64,000 nucleotides of DNA from an uncultured Pseudobutyrivibrio sp. (lineage in GTDB: Bacteria > Bacillota > Clostridia > Lachnospirales > Lachnospiraceae). Shown here piece after piece: positions 35,746 to 45,142 of this stretch. The stretch is taken from contig URCQ01000012.1 of the NCBI GenBank assembly GCA_900546435.1, forward strand, positions 1 to 64,000, read 5' to 3'. Positions within the stretch are counted from its first letter, which is position 1; every line of letters begins with the position of its first letter. The position numbers were made by a program, and so were the translations under genes. Under the pieces are notes generated by a model. It made no database searches and was not told the origin of the DNA. It saw nothing but the letters and a program-made list of their open reading frames with translations.

Positions 35746-36012
35746 ATGCAGAATTTAAGTAACACACAGTATTTTAAAGTTGAAAAGGAGACACCGACTT
35801 CCGTTAAGGAAATCCTTCATACAGTCTACGAAGCATTGGCTGAAAAGGGATACAATCCAGTAAATCAGATTGTAGGTTATATTATGTCCGGAGACCCGAC
35901 TTTCATTACTAGCCACAAGAATGCGCGTAGTCTCATTATGAAGGTAGAACGCGATGAACTCGTAGAGGAACTCTTGAAGGAGTATATCGCGGGCAAATCA
36001 TGGGAACATTAG
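35746..36012 (+). CDS. ireB: IreB family regulatory phosphoprotein (UPF0297)
   Basis: An 88-residue protein with the family's conserved YEALAEKGYNPVNQIVGYIMSGDPTFITSHKNARSLI stretch, complete in length. In Enterococcus, IreB is a Thr-phosphorylated substrate of kinase IreK; the N-terminal Thr-rich segment here fits. It heads the conserved ireB-ruvX-DUF1292 cluster. Confidence 0.95.
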   Translation: MQNLSNTQYFKVEKETPTSVKEILHTVYEALAEKGYNPVNQIVGYIMSGDPTFITSHKNARSLIMKVERDELVEELLKEYIAGKSWEH

Positions 36013-36030
36013 GAATCGGTAGGAGTTAGA

Positions 36031-36456
36031 TTGAGCAGAGTACTTGGATTAGATTATGGAACAAAAACGGTAGGGGTCGCTATCAGTGACCCTTTACTTT
36101 TGACTGCACAGGGCGTAGAGATTATTCGAAGAGAAAAACCAGGCAAATTACGTAAGACCCTGGCAAGAATTGATGAGCTAATTACATCTTATCAGGCAGA
36201 TAAGATTGTTTTGGGATACCCTAAGAATATGAATGGCACAGAGGGAAAGCGATGCGAAGAGACCATCGCTTTTAAAGAGATGCTAGAAAACCGCACAAAT
36301 CTTGAGGTTATCCTATGGGATGAGAGATTGTCTACCGTTACAGCAGATAAGACAATGATGGAGACAGGCATCCGAAGAGAACATCGTAAAGAATATGTAG
36401 ATGAGATTGCTGCAATGATTATTTTGCAAGGCTATTTGGACTCACTACAGGCATAA
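36031..36456 (+). CDS. ruvX: Holliday junction resolvase RuvX / YqgF
   Basis: A 141-residue RNase H-fold protein with VLGLDYGTKTVGVAISD, VLGYPKNMNGTEGKR and LWDERLSTVTA. It resolves Holliday junctions and/or matures pre-16S rRNA. It starts at TTG 36031, with TAGGAG 6 bases upstream. Confidence 0.95.
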   Translation: MSRVLGLDYGTKTVGVAISDPLLLTAQGVEIIRREKPGKLRKTLARIDELITSYQADKIVLGYPKNMNGTEGKRCEETIAFKEMLENRTNLEVILWDERLSTVTADKTMMETGIRREHRKEYVDEIAAMIILQGYLDSLQA

Positions 36457-36472
36457 GTGGAAGGAAAAGCAT

Positions 36473-36727
36473 ATGGAAAGCATTACATTAATTGCCCCAG
36501 ATACAGAAGAAATCACTGTATATGTATTAGAAGAAACGACTTTAAATCAGCAAAAGTATTTACTCGTGACGGAGGATGGCGAGGGAGATACCGAAGCCTA
36601 TATTTTAAAAGAAATTGCAACCGATGATACAGATGCCACTTATGAAATGGTACAAGACGATGTGGAATTTGAAGCAGTTGTAAAGATTTTTCAGGAATTG
36701 GTGGAAGATACCGATTTTGAAATGTAA
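36473..36727 (+). CDS. DUF1292 family protein
   Basis: An 84-residue acidic protein matching the small DUF1292 family (B. subtilis YrzB) in length and in its standard place after ruvX. Function unknown. It includes LNQQKYLLVTE and the acidic end ELVEDTDFEM. Confidence 0.85.
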   Translation: MESITLIAPDTEEITVYVLEETTLNQQKYLLVTEDGEGDTEAYILKEIATDDTDATYEMVQDDVEFEAVVKIFQELVEDTDFEM

Positions 36728-36748
36728 AAACAAAACAGGAGGTATATT

Positions 36749-38422
36749 TTGAACAAAAAACAACAACAGAATACAGGAAAACTCAAAATCATTCCATTGG
36801 GCGGATTAGAACAGATCGGAATGAACATTACTGCTTTTGAGTACGAAGATAGTATTATTGTAGTGGATTGTGGACTTGCATTCCCAGAGGACGATATGTT
36901 GGGAATTGATCTGGTAATCCCGGATATTTCTTACTTGAAAGAGAATGAAGAGAAGGTGAAAGGCTTCTTTATCACACATGGACATGAGGATCATATCGGA
37001 GCGATTCCATATGTGATGAAAGAGCTGAATGTACCAATTTATGCGACGAAGCTGACCAATGGTTTGATCGAGAATAAGTTAAAAGAACACGGTCTTTTGA
37101 CAAAAGTAAAACGCAAGGTTGTAAAGTACGGACAGCATATCAACCTTGGAAATTTCCGTGTGGAATTTATTCGAACAAACCACAGCATTCAGGATGCAGC
37201 AGCACTTGCTATTTATTCACCGGCTGGTATTGTTGTTCACACAGGAGACTTTAAGGTGGATTACACACCTGTTTACGGTGATGCCATTGATTTGCAGCGT
37301 TTTGGTGAACTCGGCAAAAAGGGTGTATTGGCTCTTATGTGTGACAGTACCAACGCAGAACGCAAAGGATTTACCCAATCAGAGCGTACGGTTGGAAAGA
37401 CAATTGATTCTCTGTTTGCGGAACATAGCAATTCCCGCATTATTATCGCAACCTTTGCATCTAACGTAGATCGTGTGCAGCAGATTATCAATACGGCGCA
37501 CAAATACGACCGCAAGGTTGTTGTGGAAGGCCGTAGTATGGTCAATATCATTGCGACAGCATCAGAACTTGGTTATTTGAAAGTACCGGAGAATACACTT
37601 GTAGATATTGAGATGCTTAAGAATTATCCGGATGAGAAGACCGTTTTGATTACGACAGGAAGCCAGGGAGAGTCCATGGCGGCATTGTCCCGTATGGCAA
37701 ATGGAACACACCGTAAGGTATCCATTAAGCCAAACGATACCATTATTTTCAGTTCCCATCCGATTCCGGGAAATGAAAAAGCAGTATCGAATGTCATTAA
37801 TGAGCTTTGCATGAAGGGTGCTAACGTAATCTTTCAGGATGTGCATGTTTCCGGACATGCCTGCGAAGAAGAAATCAAACTGATTTATTCTTTGGTACAT
37901 CCAAAGTATGCCATTCCAGTGCATGGTGAATACAAACATCTGATTGCACAGGCAAAAATTGCTGAAAATCTTGGTATAGACAAAGACAATATCTTTATTT
38001 TGTCTTCCGGTGATGTGTTAGAGCTGAACGAAGAAAGTGCAAAAGTGACAGGACGTGTACACACAGGCGCGATTATGGTCGATGGACTTGGTGTCGGCGA
38101 TGTCGGTAATATCGTCCTTCGCGATCGCCAGCATCTGGCAGAAGATGGTATTATTATTGTAGTGCTTACTTTAGAATCCGGCAGTGGCCGTGTACTTGCA
38201 GGCCCGGATATTGTATCGCGTGGTTTTGTATATGTGCGTGGTGCAGAAGATCTGATGGATAGCGCAAGAGCGGTTTTGAATGATACAATGGATCGCTTGC
38301 AGGATAAGAATATTACGGATTGGACCAAGATAAAAAACGAAATCAAGGATTCTCTGGGCGATTTTGTATGGAAAGAAACACAAAGACGTCCGATGATTAT
38401 GCCAATCATTATGGAAGTGTAA
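36749..38422 (+). CDS. rnjA: Ribonuclease J
   Basis: A 557-residue metallo-beta-lactamase/beta-CASP RNase for mRNA decay and rRNA maturation. The N-terminus IIPLGGLEQIGMN, the metal motif THGHEDHIGA, HTGDFKVD, VTTGSQGE-type ITTGSQGESMAAL and the late PVHGEYKHL block are present. It starts at TTG 36749 behind AGGAGG. A single RNase J is seen in this window; whether a second copy exists elsewhere is unknown. Confidence 0.95.
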   Translation: MNKKQQQNTGKLKIIPLGGLEQIGMNITAFEYEDSIIVVDCGLAFPEDDMLGIDLVIPDISYLKENEEKVKGFFITHGHEDHIGAIPYVMKELNVPIYATKLTNGLIENKLKEHGLLTKVKRKVVKYGQHINLGNFRVEFIRTNHSIQDAAALAIYSPAGIVVHTGDFKVDYTPVYGDAIDLQRFGELGKKGVLALMCDSTNAERKGFTQSERTVGKTIDSLFAEHSNSRIIIATFASNVDRVQQIINTAHKYDRKVVVEGRSMVNIIATASELGYLKVPENTLVDIEMLKNYPDEKTVLITTGSQGESMAALSRMANGTHRKVSIKPNDTIIFSSHPIPGNEKAVSNVINELCMKGANVIFQDVHVSGHACEEEIKLIYSLVHPKYAIPVHGEYKHLIAQAKIAENLGIDKDNIFILSSGDVLELNEESAKVTGRVHTGAIMVDGLGVGDVGNIVLRDRQHLAEDGIIIVVLTLESGSGRVLAGPDIVSRGFVYVRGAEDLMDSARAVLNDTMDRLQDKNITDWTKIKNEIKDSLGDFVWKETQRRPMIMPIIMEV

Positions 38423-38423
38423 C

Positions 38424-39065
38424 ATGATAGTAGAGGAACGTTTCCTGACCTATCTAAGATCCTTAGAAGGTCAGGAGATTAATTATATTGCAGAAATTGA
38501 AAAAGAAGCACTAGCGACGTATGTGCCAATTATCCGTAAGGATACCCAGGGATTTCTAAAATTCCTTATGCAGACATTACAGCCGGCTAAGATTTTAGAA
38601 GTGGGTACCGCGGTTGGCTTTTCTGCACTTTTGATGGAGGCATACAATCCGGTGGATTGTGAGATTACAACCATTGAGAATTACGAACCACGTATTCCGA
38701 TTGCCCGCGCTAATTTTAAGCGTGCGGGTAAGCAGGAGCGGATTCATCTGCTTCCGGGAGATGCTCAGGAGATTCTGCCGACCTTAGTAGGAACATACGA
38801 TTTTATCTTTATGGATGCGGCAAAGGGACAATATCCGATTTTCTTACCGGAAATCAAAAGGCTGATGCATGCAGGCAGTGTGCTGGTAACAGACAATGTT
38901 TTGCAGGATGGAGATCTGATTGAATCTCACTACGCCATCGAACGACGCAACCGTACGATACATAAGCGTATGCGTGAGTATTTGTATAGCCTGACGCATG
39001 ATGAAGATTTTGTGTGCAGCATTTTACCGGTGGGAGATGGACTTGCGCTTTGTACGATGAAGTAA
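38424..39065 (+). CDS. trmR: tRNA 5-hydroxyuridine methyltransferase (YrrM/TrmR-like O-methyltransferase)
   Basis: A 213-residue class I O-methyltransferase of family 3: ILEVGTAVGFSALLMEA, TTIENYEPRIPIARANF, FIFMDAAKGQYPIF and VTDNVLQDGDLIE. Its place between the ruvX cluster and a U32 gene matches B. subtilis yrrM, whose product makes mo5U34 in tRNA. The ATG is one base after the RNase J stop. The specific role is inferred from synteny. Confidence 0.85.
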   Translation: MIVEERFLTYLRSLEGQEINYIAEIEKEALATYVPIIRKDTQGFLKFLMQTLQPAKILEVGTAVGFSALLMEAYNPVDCEITTIENYEPRIPIARANFKRAGKQERIHLLPGDAQEILPTLVGTYDFIFMDAAKGQYPIFLPEIKRLMHAGSVLVTDNVLQDGDLIESHYAIERRNRTIHKRMREYLYSLTHDEDFVCSILPVGDGLALCTMK

Positions 39066-39132
39066 AGCGTATATAAAAAAGAAAACGTCATGTGTTAGCA
39101 TGATAAATGATATAGAATGTTGGAGTTATTTC

Positions 39133-40362
39133 ATGAGAAATATTGAATTGTTGGTTCCAGCCAGCAGTCTGGAAGTATTAAAAGTTGCCGTGACATTTGG
39201 AGCAGATGCGGTGTATATTGGTGGAGAAGTCTATGGACTTCGCGCAAAAGCCAAGAATTTTTCAAAAGAAGATATGGCAGAAGGAATCGCCTTTGCGCAT
39301 GCGCATGGTGTCAAGGTCTATGTGACAGCAAATATTTTAGCACATAATGCAGATTTGCCAGGTGTGCGACGCTATTTTGAAGAGTTAAAGGAATTGAGAC
39401 CGGATGCACTCATCATTGCAGATCCGGCGGTCTTTACCATCGCGCGTGAGGTATGTCCGGAGATTGAGGTACATATCAGTACGCAGGCAAATAATACCAA
39501 TTACGGTACCTATCAGTTCTGGCATGGACTTGGGGCAGCGCGTGTGGTGTCTGCGAGAGAATTGTCACTGAGAGAAATCAAAGAAATCCGTGAAAATATT
39601 CCGGAAGATCTTGAAATTGAAACATTTATTCATGGTGCAATGTGTATCTCCTATTCAGGAAGATGCCTGCTTAGTAATTATTTTACCGGAAGAGATGCCA
39701 ATCATGGAGCATGTACACATCCATGTCGTTGGAAGTATGCGGTTGTAGAAGAGCAGCGCCCGGGAGAATATCTGCCGGTCTATGAAAATGAGCGTGGAAC
39801 CTATATTTTTAATTCCAAAGATTTGTGTATGATCGAGCATATCCCAGAGCTGATTGATGCAGGAATTGACAGTTTTAAAATAGAAGGTCGCATGAAAACA
39901 GCTCTTTATGTGGCAACGGTAGCCAGGACCTATCGTAAGGCGATTGATGATTATCTGGAATCGGAAGAAAAATATCGTGCAAATATGCCATGGTATCAGG
40001 AGCAGATTTCCAACTGTACCTATCGTCAGTTTACGACAGGATTTTTCTTTGGAAAACCTTCCGATGAAGCACAGATTTATGATAGCAATACCTATATCAA
40101 AGAATACACCTATCTGGGCGTTGTGGGGGAATGTAACGCAGATGGGCTGTACGCAATAGAACAACGTAATAAGTTTTCCGTAGGAGAAACTATTGAAATT
40201 ATGAAGCCAAATGGCGATAATATAGAAGTAGTAGTAAAACGTATTGTAAATGAGGATGGGGAAGACATGCCAAGTGCACCGCATCCAAAACAAAAATTAT
40301 GGATTGACTTAGGACAGCCGTTAGATCAGTTTGACATCTTAAGGAGAAAAGAGGAGGACTAA
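39133..40362 (+). CDS. trhP: U32 family protein, probable tRNA U34 hydroxylation protein TrhP
   Basis: A 409-residue U32 protein starting NIELLVPASSLEVLKVAVTFGADAVYIGGE. The cysteine-rich signature is MCISYSGRCLLSNYFTGRDANHGACTHPCRWKY. Neighbouring trmR suggests the two act in series: TrhP makes 5-hydroxyuridine at tRNA position 34 (known for YrrN/YrrO) and TrmR methylates it. The start at 39133 is preferred because TGGAG lies just upstream; ATG 39100 adds 11 unsupported residues. Older annotation would call it a collagenase-like peptidase. Confidence 0.88.
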   Translation: MRNIELLVPASSLEVLKVAVTFGADAVYIGGEVYGLRAKAKNFSKEDMAEGIAFAHAHGVKVYVTANILAHNADLPGVRRYFEELKELRPDALIIADPAVFTIAREVCPEIEVHISTQANNTNYGTYQFWHGLGAARVVSARELSLREIKEIRENIPEDLEIETFIHGAMCISYSGRCLLSNYFTGRDANHGACTHPCRWKYAVVEEQRPGEYLPVYENERGTYIFNSKDLCMIEHIPELIDAGIDSFKIEGRMKTALYVATVARTYRKAIDDYLESEEKYRANMPWYQEQISNCTYRQFTTGFFFGKPSDEAQIYDSNTYIKEYTYLGVVGECNADGLYAIEQRNKFSVGETIEIMKPNGDNIEVVVKRIVNEDGEDMPSAPHPKQKLWIDLGQPLDQFDILRRKEED

Positions 40363-40367
40363 GGATT

Positions 40368-41417
40368 ATGGCACAGGAGAAGTATGTAGCATATGTAGGA
40401 ACCTATACACATGAGAATAGCATTGGGATTCATGTGTATGATATTGACATGGAAAAGGGAAGATTGACCGAGCGCGGTGTTGCGCCAATCAGTAATCCTT
40501 CCAATATCGTGGTAGCACATAGCGGTAAATATTTATATTCCATTGAGGATGAAGGGGTAGCATCGTTCTCCATTGATGAAAATGGGGATTTGACAAAAAT
40601 TAACCAGGCATGGATCGGTGGTATGCGCGCATGTCATGTAGAAATCGATTCAAAGGATCGTTATCTGTTTTTGGCAGGATTCCATGATGGCAAGGTGACG
40701 ATGATGCGCCTGAATGAAGATGGCAGTATTGCAGGTATTGCAGATGGCATATTCCATCAGGGCATTGGTAAGAGTTCCGTAGAAAAGCGTATGGATCCAA
40801 GAGTGGCTTGTACCAAATTGACACCGGATGAAAAATATTTATGCGCTGTAGATTGGGGCCTGAACCAGATTAAGATTTACGAAATTGATTATGCAGACGG
40901 CAAATTGCATTTATACGATATCTTACGTTGCCCATTTAGCAGCGCACCGCGTCGTATCTGTTTTTCAAAGGATGGAAAGTATGCATATGTGTTAGAGGAA
41001 GCAACCAATATCGTTGAAATTTACACCTATGAGTTACACAACGGCAAACCGGTATTTGAAAAAGTGGCAGACACTTCTGTTCAGAAAAAAGAAGATCCAC
41101 TCGCTTCTGGTGCAGCAATGGAATTTGCTCCGGATGGAAAGTACTTATATGTTTCTTTGGATGGTTCGAATGAAGTGGTGTGCCTTGCGGTAGGAGAGGA
41201 TGGGCAGTTGTCCATTGAGTGCAATGCAAAAATCAGTGGTGATTATCCAAAGGGAATTGCAATTTTACCGGATAATAAGACGCTAGTATCTTTAAACCAT
41301 GACTCAAATGAGATTCGTACCTTTACGATTGATCATGAAAAGAAATGTGTACTGATGAAGAATCCACCACTTAAGGTAGATAAACCAAACAGTATTGTGA
41401 TACATAAATTAGTATAA
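40368..41417 (+). CDS. Lactonase family protein, 7-bladed beta-propeller
   Basis: A 349-residue propeller protein: YVGTYTHENSIGIHVYDID, SNPSNIVVAHSGKYLYSIED, DPRVACTKLTPDEKYLCAVDWG, GAAMEFAPDGKYLYVSLDGSNEV, repeated about every 50 residues. It resembles 6-phosphogluconolactonase of the YbhE/Pgl type, but the substrate is uncertain. The start lies 5 bases after the U32 gene, so both are on one transcript. Confidence 0.85.
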   Translation: MAQEKYVAYVGTYTHENSIGIHVYDIDMEKGRLTERGVAPISNPSNIVVAHSGKYLYSIEDEGVASFSIDENGDLTKINQAWIGGMRACHVEIDSKDRYLFLAGFHDGKVTMMRLNEDGSIAGIADGIFHQGIGKSSVEKRMDPRVACTKLTPDEKYLCAVDWGLNQIKIYEIDYADGKLHLYDILRCPFSSAPRRICFSKDGKYAYVLEEATNIVEIYTYELHNGKPVFEKVADTSVQKKEDPLASGAAMEFAPDGKYLYVSLDGSNEVVCLAVGEDGQLSIECNAKISGDYPKGIAILPDNKTLVSLNHDSNEIRTFTIDHEKKCVLMKNPPLKVDKPNSIVIHKLV

Positions 41418-41426
41418 GATGAGATT

Positions 41427-41464
41427 GATTATCCTGTGGAGAGTTCACTTTTCATGGGATAATC
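41427..41464 (+). terminator. Possible terminator between the lactonase gene and aroC
   Basis: A GATTATCC / GGATAATC 8-bp stem with a 22-base loop is followed by the T-rich TTCTTC. The tail is poor. Confidence 0.4.
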
Positions 41465-41500
41465 TTCTTCATAGAAGTATGAAAAAGATAGGAGTAAAAC

Positions 41501-42598
41501 ATGGCAGGATCGACCTTTGGAGAGACTTTTCGTATTAGCACCTGGGGCGAGTCACATGGCGCAGCACTCGGCGTTGTGATTGATGGTGTACCCGCAGGAT
41601 TGACACTGGATTTGGCGCATATACAGCAGTTTATGGACAGACGAAAGCCAGGGCAGTCTAAGTTTACGACTGCTAGAAATGAGGCAGATGCAATCGAAAT
41701 TCTATCAGGCGTTTTTGAAGGAAAGACAACAGGAACACCGGTTTCTATGATGGTGCGCAATGCGGATCAGCATTCCAAGGATTATTCGGATATTGCGGAG
41801 GTGTTCCGGCCGGGACATGCAGATTATACATTCTGGGAAAAATATGGAATCCGTGATTATCGTGGCGGCGGAAGATCCAGCGGCAGAGAGACGATTGGAA
41901 GAGTAGCTGCAGGTGCCATTGCGGTTCAGATATTAGAGGCACTTGGTATCACCATATGTGCCTATACAAAGTCGATTGGTCCTGTGGAAATAGAGCAATT
42001 TGATGCGACAGAGATTCATAAGAATCCACTGGCTATGCCGGATGCGAATGCAGCAAAAAAAGCACAGGAATATCTGGAAAACTGTATTCATATGCAGGAT
42101 TCTTCCGGTGGCGTGATTGAATGCCGTGTGCAGGGAATGCCGGTAGGAATCGGAGAACCTGTTTTTGATAAGTTGGATGCAACGCTTGCAAAAGCCATGC
42201 TTTCCATTGGTGCTGTGAAAGGCTTTGAAATCGGAGATGGATTTCTAGCGGCAACAGCAACCGGTTCTACCAATAACGACGCTTTTGTGATACAGGATGA
42301 GCAGGTGAAAAAGCAGACCAATCATTCCGGCGGCGTGCTCGGTGGTATGAGCGACGGCGATGAGATTGTCTTTCGCGTTGCGGTGAAACCGACGCCTTCT
42401 ATCAGTCAGGCACAGCAGACGGTAGATTTGCATGGAAAGGAAAGACAAATCGAAATTCATGGAAGACATGATCCGGTGATTGTACCGCGTGCTGTTGTGG
42501 TCGTAGAAAGTATGGCAGCCATTACATTGGTGGATGCACTTTTTGCAAATATGAGTGCAAGAATGGATGCCATTGTTGATTTTTATCAGAAGAGATAA
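41501..42598 (+). CDS. aroC: Chorismate synthase
   Basis: A 365-residue FMN-dependent enzyme making chorismate from EPSP, the last shikimate step. TFGETFRISTWGESHGAALGVVIDG at the N-terminus, RPGHADYTFWEKYGIRDYRGGGRSSGRET, and RHDPVIVPRAVVVVESMAA near the C-terminus are family signatures. Confidence 0.98.
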   Translation: MAGSTFGETFRISTWGESHGAALGVVIDGVPAGLTLDLAHIQQFMDRRKPGQSKFTTARNEADAIEILSGVFEGKTTGTPVSMMVRNADQHSKDYSDIAEVFRPGHADYTFWEKYGIRDYRGGGRSSGRETIGRVAAGAIAVQILEALGITICAYTKSIGPVEIEQFDATEIHKNPLAMPDANAAKKAQEYLENCIHMQDSSGGVIECRVQGMPVGIGEPVFDKLDATLAKAMLSIGAVKGFEIGDGFLAATATGSTNNDAFVIQDEQVKKQTNHSGGVLGGMSDGDEIVFRVAVKPTPSISQAQQTVDLHGKERQIEIHGRHDPVIVPRAVVVVESMAAITLVDALFANMSARMDAIVDFYQKR

Positions 42599-42633
42599 GC
42601 ATAGGATATTAGATTTATAGAAAGATTAGAATT

Positions 42634-43764
42634 ATGTATAAAGTTTTAAAAACAGAGGGAAGAGCAAAAAGAGCAGTGATGGAAACGGTGCATGGAACGA
42701 TTCAGACACCGGTTTTCATGAATGTAGGAACAGTGGCTGCCATCAAAGGGGCGGTTTCTACGGATGATTTGCATGATATAGGGACACAGGTGGAACTATC
42801 AAATACGTACCACTTACATGTAAGAACAGGAGATAAGACCATCAAGGAATTAGGCGGACTGCATAAGTTTATGGTGTGGGATCGTCCAATCCTTACAGAT
42901 TCCGGCGGATTTCAGGTGTTCTCTTTGCGGGGACTTCGCAAGATTAAGGAAGAAGGCGTGTATTTTCAGTCCCATATCGATGGTCATAAGATTTTTATGG
43001 GACCGGAAGAGAGCATGCAGATTCAATCCAATCTGGCATCAACCATAGCTATGGCATTTGATGAATGCCCAAGCAGTAAAGCGGACCGAAATTATGTAAC
43101 GGATTCCGTAAATCGTACCACACGCTGGCTTGCAAGATGTCAGGCCGAGATGGCACGACTGAATTCTTTGGAGGATACCATCAACAAAAACCAGCTTTTG
43201 TTTGGCATCAATCAGGGAGCAATTTTTGATGATATCCGTATTGAACATGCGAAACGCATTGCAGATATGAACCTGGATGGTTATGCTGTGGGTGGGCTTG
43301 CCGTAGGTGAGTCTCATGAGGAGATGTATCATATCTTAGAGGAGACCGTTCCGTATTTACCACAGGACAAGCCGACATATCTGATGGGTGTTGGAACACC
43401 GGCAAATATATTAGAAGGTGTGGAACGTGGTATCGATTTCTTTGACTGTGTTTATCCGAGCCGTAATGGTCGTCACGGTCATGTATATACCGATCATGGA
43501 AAACTGAATCTGTTCAATCAGAAATATGAAAAGGATATGCGCCCAATCGAGGAGGGATGCAACTGCCCAGCTTGCCGCACCTACTCAAGAGCGTATATTC
43601 GTCATTTGCTCAAAGCAAAAGAGATGCTTGGTATGCGTCTTTGCGTACTTCATAACTTATATTTCTATAATCACATGATGGAAGAAATCCGGGATGCTTT
43701 GGATGCCGGAGATTTCGCAGGATATAAGAAGCGTAAGTTAGAGGGAATGGAAGCAGGAGAATAA
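42634..43764 (+). CDS. tgt: tRNA-guanine transglycosylase
   Basis: A 376-residue TGT that inserts preQ1 at tRNA G34. Active-site blocks: TDSGGFQVFSL (Asp), GINQGAIFDD, GVGTPANILEGVERGIDFFDCVYPSRNGRHG (nucleophile Asp), and the zinc site CNCPACRTYSRAYIRHL. Full length. queA was not seen in this window. Confidence 0.98.
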   Translation: MYKVLKTEGRAKRAVMETVHGTIQTPVFMNVGTVAAIKGAVSTDDLHDIGTQVELSNTYHLHVRTGDKTIKELGGLHKFMVWDRPILTDSGGFQVFSLRGLRKIKEEGVYFQSHIDGHKIFMGPEESMQIQSNLASTIAMAFDECPSSKADRNYVTDSVNRTTRWLARCQAEMARLNSLEDTINKNQLLFGINQGAIFDDIRIEHAKRIADMNLDGYAVGGLAVGESHEEMYHILEETVPYLPQDKPTYLMGVGTPANILEGVERGIDFFDCVYPSRNGRHGHVYTDHGKLNLFNQKYEKDMRPIEEGCNCPACRTYSRAYIRHLLKAKEMLGMRLCVLHNLYFYNHMMEEIRDALDAGDFAGYKKRKLEGMEAGE

Positions 43765-43807
43765 TTATAAAAGTTTTATAAACTCTATGAAAAATCCCTG
43801 CAAATCC

Positions 43808-43836
43808 TTGCGAAAAGTAGTGGGATTTAGTACAAT
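43808..43836 (+). promoter_or_regulatory. SigA-type promoter of yajC
   Basis: TTGCGA at 43808-43813, a 17-base spacer, TACAAT at 43831-43836. Confidence 0.75.
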
Positions 43837-43884
43837 AGTTAAAGTTTGAGGCATAAAGCCAGACATTTAGGAGGAATTTTTATC

Positions 43885-44208
43885 ATGAATATTTTAATGA
43901 GCGCAGCAGCAGGCGGCAACGCATTGATGCCAATTATCTGGATTGTAGTTTTATTTGCATTTATGTATTTCTTTATGATCCGTCCACAGCAGAAGGAGAC
44001 AAAAGCGAAAAACGCTATGATGTCTTCCCTTGCAGTAGGAGATACTGTTCTTACAACAAGCGGTTTTTATGGCGTTGTTATTGATATCGCAGACGATACA
44101 GTTATTGTTGAGTTTGGTAGCAACAAGAACTGCCGTATCCCAATGCAGAAGGCTGCTATCTCAGCAGTAGAGAAACCGGAAGATGCTGTAGAAAAAGAAT
44201 CAAAATAA
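43885..44208 (+). CDS. yajC: Preprotein translocase subunit YajC
   Basis: A 107-residue single-span membrane protein accessory to SecDF-YidC. LMPIIWIVVLFAFMYFFMIRPQQKE is the classic TM plus RPQ(Q)K motif, followed by VGDTVLTTSGFYGVVIDIADDTVIVEFG. The start at ATG 43885 follows AGGAGGAA. secDF does not follow; the gene is alone between promoter and terminator. Confidence 0.96.
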   Translation: MNILMSAAAGGNALMPIIWIVVLFAFMYFFMIRPQQKETKAKNAMMSSLAVGDTVLTTSGFYGVVIDIADDTVIVEFGSNKNCRIPMQKAAISAVEKPEDAVEKESK

Positions 44209-44231
44209 GATCCACATGTGGATGCATGAAA

Positions 44232-44271
44232 GAAGAGGCCGAATCCTTGAAATGGGATCTGGCCTCTTTTA
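44232..44271 (+). terminator. Intrinsic terminator after yajC
   Basis: AAGAGGCC...GGCCTCTTTT with an inner ATCC/GGAT pairing. This is the last core-genome feature before the accessory region. Confidence 0.85.
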
Positions 44272-44315
44272 GTGTGCTGATTTATCGGACGATAATGATT
44301 TGAAGTATAATATAT

Positions 44316-44684
44316 CTACTTCTGCGATGCCAGTTGAGCTTGTAATTCTGCAATGATGCGATCTTTTTCGGCCAAATCTTTATCTTTTTTTGCCAGTTCC
44401 GCTTCTTGTTTCTTGATTAAATCGTTCCGATATTTTTCCTCAATTTCGGCGCGTTCTCTGAAGTAGCACATATCGCGGATGGTCTGGTCAGAGTTCATGG
44501 TAAGAAGAACCTGTGCACCATCATCCATGTATTCGTTGTTTTTCGTGATCATACGCAATTCCTCCCAAGTGGTTGCCCGGAAGAGGCCAGCCCACCTATC
44601 AATACCAAAGCATTTGTATTCTTCGGTGCTTGAGTTATAATTGGGACAAGTTAGAAGAAACCCAGTAAAATCAAGGGGTTGGAA
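44316..44684 (-). pseudogene. 5'-truncated Rpn-type (PD-(D/E)XK) transposase-like nuclease, C-terminal remnant
   Basis: The minus frame is open from an in-frame TAG at 44685-44687 to the stop at 44316. It has no start codon near its 5' edge, so the N-terminal nuclease domain is missing. Reading GIDRWAGLFRATTWEELRMI, it continues to a coiled-coil Glu/Lys-rich tail (EAELAKKDKDLAEKDRIIAEL), typical of the C-terminus of the Rpn recombination-promoting nuclease family. A shorter reading from ATG 44558 (80 residues) is possible but lacks the fold. The break coincides with one arm of the 13-bp inverted repeat at 44685. Confidence 0.7.
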
Positions 44685-44860
44685 CTAATTTAGTCCTTAT
44701 TTTTATACCTTTAAATCGGTACAGGATAGGGCAGCGCTGACATATCAATCCGAAATATGACCATTACATAGAGCAGTTCAGATTCATGGGCTGAGTGTGC
44801 TTTGTGTACCCAAGAGAGGTGAAAATTGAATAGTAATAATTTTAGGTAGGACTAAATTAG
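44685..44860. repeat. 13-bp inverted repeat at the edge of the accessory region
   Basis: CTAATTTAGTCCT at 44685-44697 and its exact reverse complement AGGACTAAATTAG at 44848-44860, 150 bases apart. The left arm begins exactly where the nuclease remnant is cut. The region 44700-45142 otherwise holds only the short open frame at 44988. This may mark an element end. Confidence 0.6.
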
Positions 44861-44987
44861 CTTTGCACTGAAAAGTGTATCCGGCTGTTTGTCCTGCCTT
44901 TTTTATTGGAAATGAGCAGGAGATGGCAGAAAAGAAGCTGATTTGGTCTGAATGTAAGTCATCTCGCAAAAAGAGAGGTGGCTGTAT

Positions 44988-45076
44988 ATGGAAGTATTGT
45001 CTTATGAAAGCAAGAGCAGAGTGTGATCGAATATAAATCGCTGGCAGATATTTCAGAGACAAGGAAAATAGGATAG
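44988..45076 (+). pseudogene. Possible frameshifted small ORF at the element edge
   Basis: After GAGAGGTGG an ATG reads MEVLSYESKSRV and stops at 45024. Skipping one TG of a GTGTG tract continues as IEYKSLADISETRKIG to a stop at 45074. A 2-base gain would explain this. The ORF is too short for a family call and could be chance. Confidence 0.25.
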
Positions 45077-45142
45077 AAACACAAACCGAAAGGTACGGGT
45101 AGCTGTATGAACAAAATTAGTAAGATTTGGAGGAACAGAAAA

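Noticed and set aside
39655..40293. 212-codon open frame on the minus strand
   Set aside because: It lies fully inside the conserved U32 gene and has no recognisable domain or ribosome site.
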